Positions 59,643 to 64,000 of a stretch of DNA of 64,000 nucleotides are shown here, one piece after another. Below the pieces are notes generated by a model that made no database searches, was not told the origin of the DNA, and saw only the letters and a list, made by a program, of their open reading frames with translations. The stretch's first letter is position 1. Each line of letters begins with the position of its first letter. The translations under genes were made by a program, and so were the position numbers. This stretch comes from Dendrobium chrysotoxum (taxonomy: Eukaryota; Streptophyta; Magnoliopsida; Asparagales; Orchidaceae): assembly GCA_019925795.1 (NCBI GenBank), contig CM034307.1, positions 2,480,001 through 2,544,000 of the forward strand, given 5' to 3'.

Positions 59643-61860
59643 TGTGTAAAACCTGAAAATTGTCGATCAGATGCATCGCACGCATTTCGATACACCGCAA
59701 CTAATCTAGGCAAAATTTTAAGTCGTCAGAATGCGACAAAATTTTTTTAATAAAATTTTACATGAAATTTCTATCTAAATGGTATAAAGAACCTATATCT
59801 AATTTCACATGGTTTTAAAATGAAAATTTGGCGAAGATATTTTAAGTAACTTTTAGACTTTTTGACCAATTTGCCCTCATGATAGCCTTAAGAGAAATGT
59901 TTGGAGAGGGGTACATGCATAAATAGGCTTTTATTTTTCCTTTCCTTAAGCCCCATCCGCTTAAGGGATCGATTCATTCGATCCCTTGGCTCTTTCATTT
60001 GGCCGCAAGTGAGAAGGAAGAGGAGGGGCGACGGGAGCTTGGTAGAGGCGGCGGCCGGCGGCTTTTCTGGCGATGGTTTTAGGAGAAATCAAAGGGGAAG
60101 GCTTGGGATATGTTAAGGTATGCTTTTCTTTAGCTAATTCTTGATTTTTGAAAAGATTTTCTTAAGTGAGATTTTAGGGTTTACTCAAAACTCAAAGGTT
60201 TAAAAGAAAAATTATAGGGAAGGTTTTTCTCCATGAAATATGAAATTTCCTTAAAGGATTTTCAAAGTTCAAAATTAGGGTTTTCTTAAATGAAGGGGTT
60301 TTCATAGGAGAATGTTAGGGTATATATGTGAGCATAATTCTAAGCCTAAATATTGAATTTAGTAAGAAAATTTTAGATTTTTAAATTTGGGCTTTTCCAA
60401 AACTAAGTTTTTTTTTTTAACTAGGAAGTGAACAAATGGTGTTCCTAAAGGTCATGGGAGGTCTCTAATGAAGAGAAATTGAAATTTGAAAACAAAAATA
60501 TTTTTCCAAATTTTATATTATTTATAATCTGAAAATTTAATGCCCTAAATTTATAATTAGGAGAGAGAGAGGTTTTGACATGCAATTTTAGTGAAGATTA
60601 AAACTTAGGAGATAAAGAAATGTTTTAGGGTATAGATAATTGTAAATGCATAGTAGAGAACTTAAAGGAAGTTTTAGGTTATGACATCTAAGATGCTTAT
60701 ATTGATTTTTCCCTTAGATTTTGAAGAGAATGAATTAAGGAGAAGATTGCTGATAAGATACTTTCAAGGGCAATAATTGAGGTAGGATCCTTTTCCTTAC
60801 ATAATAACATTTCATTTTGCTTTTATAAATCTTTTATGTTTTATATCCTTATGTAATTGCATTATGGAAATTTATACATGTCAAACATTTACTTCATATA
60901 TAATTGCATTATGGAATTTGATACATGTCAAATATTTACTTTATATGTAATTAAATTATGGAAATTGATACATGTCAAACATTTACTTCATGTTTATTTC
61001 ATGTTTAGGATACATGTCAAACCTTTACTTCATGTTTGAGATATATGATATTATATGGAAAGAGTTTATACTTATATGGAAAGAATATGAAAATGCTTGT
61101 GCATGTTGATTTCGGAGTACCAAATATGGTGCGAAAGCACAATTATGGCTCTTATGAGCAATACGGGAACAATATGGCCCTTTTGGGGCAAAAGAGAAAA
61201 AGAACTAAATGGCCAAAAAGATGTTTATGTACCTGATCAGTACACCCCTAGTACTCCGGTATGATTGGATATGATAAAGTATAAATAAGCATATGATATG
61301 ACATTCATTACCTAACATACCTGACATACATAAGATACATGTATATGGTATACATAAAATGTCTAATATTCTTAAGACATATGAAAGTTAGCATGTGTAG
61401 GAAAAGAAATTAAGGCATTTAAAAAAATGTAAATTTTCATTTTAAAAGAAATGTGAACATGTTAAGATTAGAGAATTCCTATTGAGCGTTAGCTCACTCC
61501 CTCGTGTTGGGATACTTTTCAGGAGAACCAGCTGCAAGGAATGGCTGACCACCCTAGGTTCACATACAGTCGTAGAGGACTGGCTGACAGGTTCCTCTTT
61601 TATTTTCTTAGTTGTAGTTTTGATATTTTGGTTTGGCATGTTTGTTAAGTTTTGTAACCACCTTTGTACATGTGAAAAAATATGAAATGATATGAAATAT
61701 ACTTTGTCTATTTGGGAGATTGTTTAGAGGTGCTTTTAAATTTTCTCTTTTAAAGTGTATTAGATTTCTTAACAGCATGTATTAAGAAAGTTTCATGTTC
61801 TAAACGTCCGATATCCATTCCCGCCTCGTCTACACGAGCTCACTAGGCCAGGTCGTGATA
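59643..61860 (+). mobile_element. 5' LTR of a Ty3/gypsy element (Del/Tekay-like)
   Basis: It begins TGTGTAAAACCTGAAAATTG inside the tnp2 remnant and ends GGTCGTGATA just before the primer site. Both edges resemble Del/Tekay chromovirus LTRs, which usually end GTCGTGACA. The segment GAGCGTTAGCTCACTCCCTC (61479) is also typical of this group. The length is about 2.2 kb. A 71-codon ORF at 59901-60116 is not supported as a gene. Confidence 0.75.
60876..61035 (+). repeat. 47-bp tandem repeat in the gypsy LTR
   Basis: ACATGTCAAACATTTACTTC or variants start at 60876, 60923 and 60970 (47 bases apart) and at 61012. Each is preceded by ATTATGGAA-type sequence, except the last. Confidence 0.8.
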
Positions 61861-61864
61861 AGAG

Positions 61865-61876
61865 TGGTATCAGAGC
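61865..61876 (+). other. Primer binding site, initiator tRNA-Met type
   Basis: TGGTATCAGAGC, four bases after the LTR end, is the standard primer site of many plant retrotransposons. It sets the element's direction as plus. Confidence 0.9.
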
Positions 61877-61999
61877 CCACAAGTAGGATAGGGATCAGTA
61901 TAAAGCGCCCTTAGGATGATTCATAAGTCTTAGACATTTTAGGATTGTATGATTATGTGATGATTATTAAATTTGAATTATTTTATTTGGTTTAGGGCT

Positions 62000-63327
62000 A
62001 TGGATCAGGAACCCAATGCCACTGATGGCAACACTGATGGGAATAATGATATGGCTGGTAGAGAAGTTCCAGCAGTACCATATGTGGTACAATCTCTTAT
62101 AGGTAATAATAGTGCTACCATAGATGCCTTCACTCAGATGATGGCGGCTGTGACACACTTGATCCAACATTCTCATGAGCAGCCACAGTCTAGTTCCTGG
62201 GGAGAGCCATCTAGGGGAGATCCATCTAGGGGAGAGCCATCTGTAGATAAGTATCTAAAAATTTTTCAGGACATGCGACCACCTCTCTTTACGGGAGTAG
62301 GAGAGCCCGTTAATGCTGAAAACTGGCTGATGAGGGTTGAGAAGATTTTGGAAGGTATGCATTGTCCGGCTGATCGAAGGGTGGCTTTAGCCACCTTTGT
62401 TTTGGATGGGGAAGCTGAGAGATGGTGGAGAGGATAGATGATAGAAAGGTTTGGTGGCAGAGCAACATCTCAGATCTTATGGGATGATTTTGTTAAAGTC
62501 TTCAGAGACTGGTTCATGCCTCTTTCTACGAGGAGGCAGATGCAGGAGCAATTTATTCTGTTGGTACAAGGGGATCGGACAGTTATACAGTATGAAGCTG
62601 AGTTCACCAAGCTCGCAAGCTATGCAGCTTATATTATTCTGACTGTTAAGGAAAAAATGCCATCGATTTTTATCAGGGCTTCACGATGTGATTCACCAAT
62701 TGTTAATCCCTTTTGGCCTTGATGATTATTATGTTTTGGTTGAGAGAGCAAAGTGGATAAAGATTAATTTTCAAGCTACCTAGAACAGGAGAGATTTTCT
62801 ACAGAAAAGGAAGGGTTTTGAGAAGACCAGGAGCTTCCAGACTCATTTTGGAGGTCCTAGTATGAAGAAGACCAGAGCTGATAGTGGTGGGAGTTCATCC
62901 AATGTCAGAGCATGTGATAAGTGTGGTAGGGTGCATATAGGTGAATGTTTATCCGGATCCAATGTTTGTTTTTGATGCCATCAGCCAGGGCACATGGCTA
63001 GAAACTGTCTAAGGGGTCCAAAGGAGGGGAGGTCTAGTGCTCCTCCACCTCAATAGAGTACTAGGAGACATCCGAAAGTTGGTAGACATAGAGCTCCAGA
63101 GTCTTCTGCTTCAGCATCAGTACCTAGTCATCTGGCTATGAGACCTGTTGTGCAACCAAGGGTCTATGCTATCATGCAGTAAGAAGCCAAAGAATCTCCT
63201 GATGTGATCACATGTACTATTTATGTTTAATGTCTCCCTAGTATAGTGCTTTTTGATACTGGGGCATCGCATTCATCCAAAAAGTCTTCGGCTCTTTTGC
63301 ATCCTAATTTGAAGTCCTTGTAGGCTG
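62000..63327 (+). pseudogene. Ty3/gypsy gag-protease, broken
   Basis: The gag starts at ATG 62000 (MDQEPNATDGNTDGNN). The retrotransposon gag domain follows: FQDMRPPLFTGVGEPVNAEN, then WLMRVEKIL, a DGEAERWW motif and, after an in-frame TAG at 62435, FRDWFMPLSTRRQMQEQF. A frame change occurs near 62630. A CCHC zinc knuckle (about 62965-63009, CHQPGHMARNC with a stop between the first two cysteines) and the protease active site LFDTGASHS (63250-63275) follow. Further stops interrupt it. Reverse transcriptase and integrase are not seen, because other sequence starts near 63328. Confidence 0.85.
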
Positions 63328-64000
63328 GCTTGCGTGAACTGCTCATTATTATAAACATATGTTTTCTAAATACTAAAAAAAAAATAAGAAGACTTGCACC
63401 ACAACCAAAGCTCTAATACCAATTTGATGCAAGCAAAAATAATGCCTATAAATATAAAATTTTGCAAGTCTTCCAAAAGTATAAGCTAAGAGCCACATAT
63501 AATAAAAATATTCTCAAAATTACTATAAAATACTTAAAATGATAAATGACAACAAATACCTATAAGAAAAATCTTAAACTTTCAATAACCTTAACAATAC
63601 GATAAGTAGAGAAGGAAGATATAGATGAGGTGGACACTTGCAGAGAGAAGAAATAGATAAGAAGCCCGGGACGAAGTTATAGAGAGGAGAAGAGAAGAAG
63701 AGGCATATCTCACTAGCTACCCAGAAAACCTGTAGGTTTTTACGTTCTAAATATTAATCCATCACACCTCCTAAAACATCCTAAAATATTCCTATTTATA
63801 GGTGAAGAAAGGGAGCCAAACAGCCACCCACTCAAACCAACCAAAAGGGAAAAAAAGGCAACAATAAAGGCTCCTAGAAACTGAACCACCACAGCCAGGA
63901 ACCAGGACAGCAACAGGAACCGAGGGGCCCGGATAGAGGAACCAAACAGCCAAGCAGACAGGGAACCGAACAGCTAGCAGGCAAGGAACCGAATAGCCAA
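63328..64000 (-). mobile_element. Start of a minus-strand LTR element, LTR as at 24486
   Basis: On the minus strand the LTR ends TTTTTGCTTGCA at 63428. A 6-base spacer and TGGTATTAGAG (63411-63421) follow, a one-base variant of the tRNA-iMet primer site. The LTR continues past the window end and matches 24486-25135 closely. Only about 80 bases of internal sequence lie between the primer site and the gypsy remnant, possibly including a gag start (ATGAGCAGTTCACG on the minus strand). The superfamily cannot be decided; Ty1/copia is likely from LTR size. Confidence 0.75.

Noticed and set aside
59901..60116. Arg/Gly-rich 71-codon ORF
   Set aside because: It is inside the gypsy LTR in a GC-rich patch; no family similarity recognised.
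1..64000. tRNA or rRNA genes
   Set aside because: No cloverleaf-like or rRNA-like segment was noticed; tRNA-like matches are only retroelement primer sites.

Overview
The window looks like nuclear DNA of a flowering plant with a repeat-rich genome. It is AT-rich and packed with nested LTR retrotransposons, LINE pieces and a CACTA transposon. The few host-like genes belong to plant families: a MED26-type TFIIS N-domain protein, ATL-type RING-H2 proteins and a NAC-domain first exon. The species cannot be named from what is visible. No rRNA, tRNA, CRISPR or prokaryotic gene organisation is seen.

Layout. Positions 1-8843 are the 5' end of a minus-strand retroelement: a repeat-bearing leader (1-1188), a tRNA-Arg-type primer binding site (1189-1205) and one very long LTR (1213-8843). 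Positions 8844-26032 form a gene island built from repeated and inverted segments. It holds an uninterrupted MED26-like ORF (11592-12437), two broken MED26 relatives, a 5'-truncated LINE with a perfect 19-bp target duplication, and two head-to-head ATL pairs in long inverted repeats. In one pair both ATL ORFs are open (18467-18865 and 20623-21009). In the other both are broken, and the loop holds a solo LTR (24486-25145). Positions 26033-35792 are more LTR-element sequence of the same broad family, with short tandem repeats and a second minus-strand LTR (28800-35792). Positions 35793-38392 carry strong tandem arrays (49-, 52- and 94-bp periods) and unclassified sequence. Positions 38393-41580 are another island piece: a MED26 pseudogene, a 218-bp SINE-like insertion with a 17-bp target duplication, and an inverted pair of NAC exon-1 copies. 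Positions 42440-45599 hold LINE remnants, a piece of another LTR element and an (AT)n tract. Positions 45600-55826 are an old LTR split by a younger 7.4-kb solo LTR of the same family (46307-53702). Positions 55827-59642 are a truncated, decayed CACTA element with TNPA-like and tnp2-like remnants. Positions 59643-63327 are a Ty3/gypsy LTR, its tRNA-iMet primer site and a broken gag-protease. Positions 63328-64000 are the start of another LTR element, whose LTR matches the solo LTR at 24486.

How it fits together. Only the MED26-like ORF and the two ATL ORFs look able to encode protein. The rest is decayed copies and mobile DNA. The notable pattern is that host-derived sequences (ATL twice, NAC exon 1) occur as head-to-head inverted pairs that share repeat sequence, next to multiplied MED26-like copies. 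This suggests a foldback-type or gene-capturing duplication process, later invaded by LTR elements. That interpretation is inference. The inverted repeats, target duplications, primer sites and domain motifs are read directly from the sequence.
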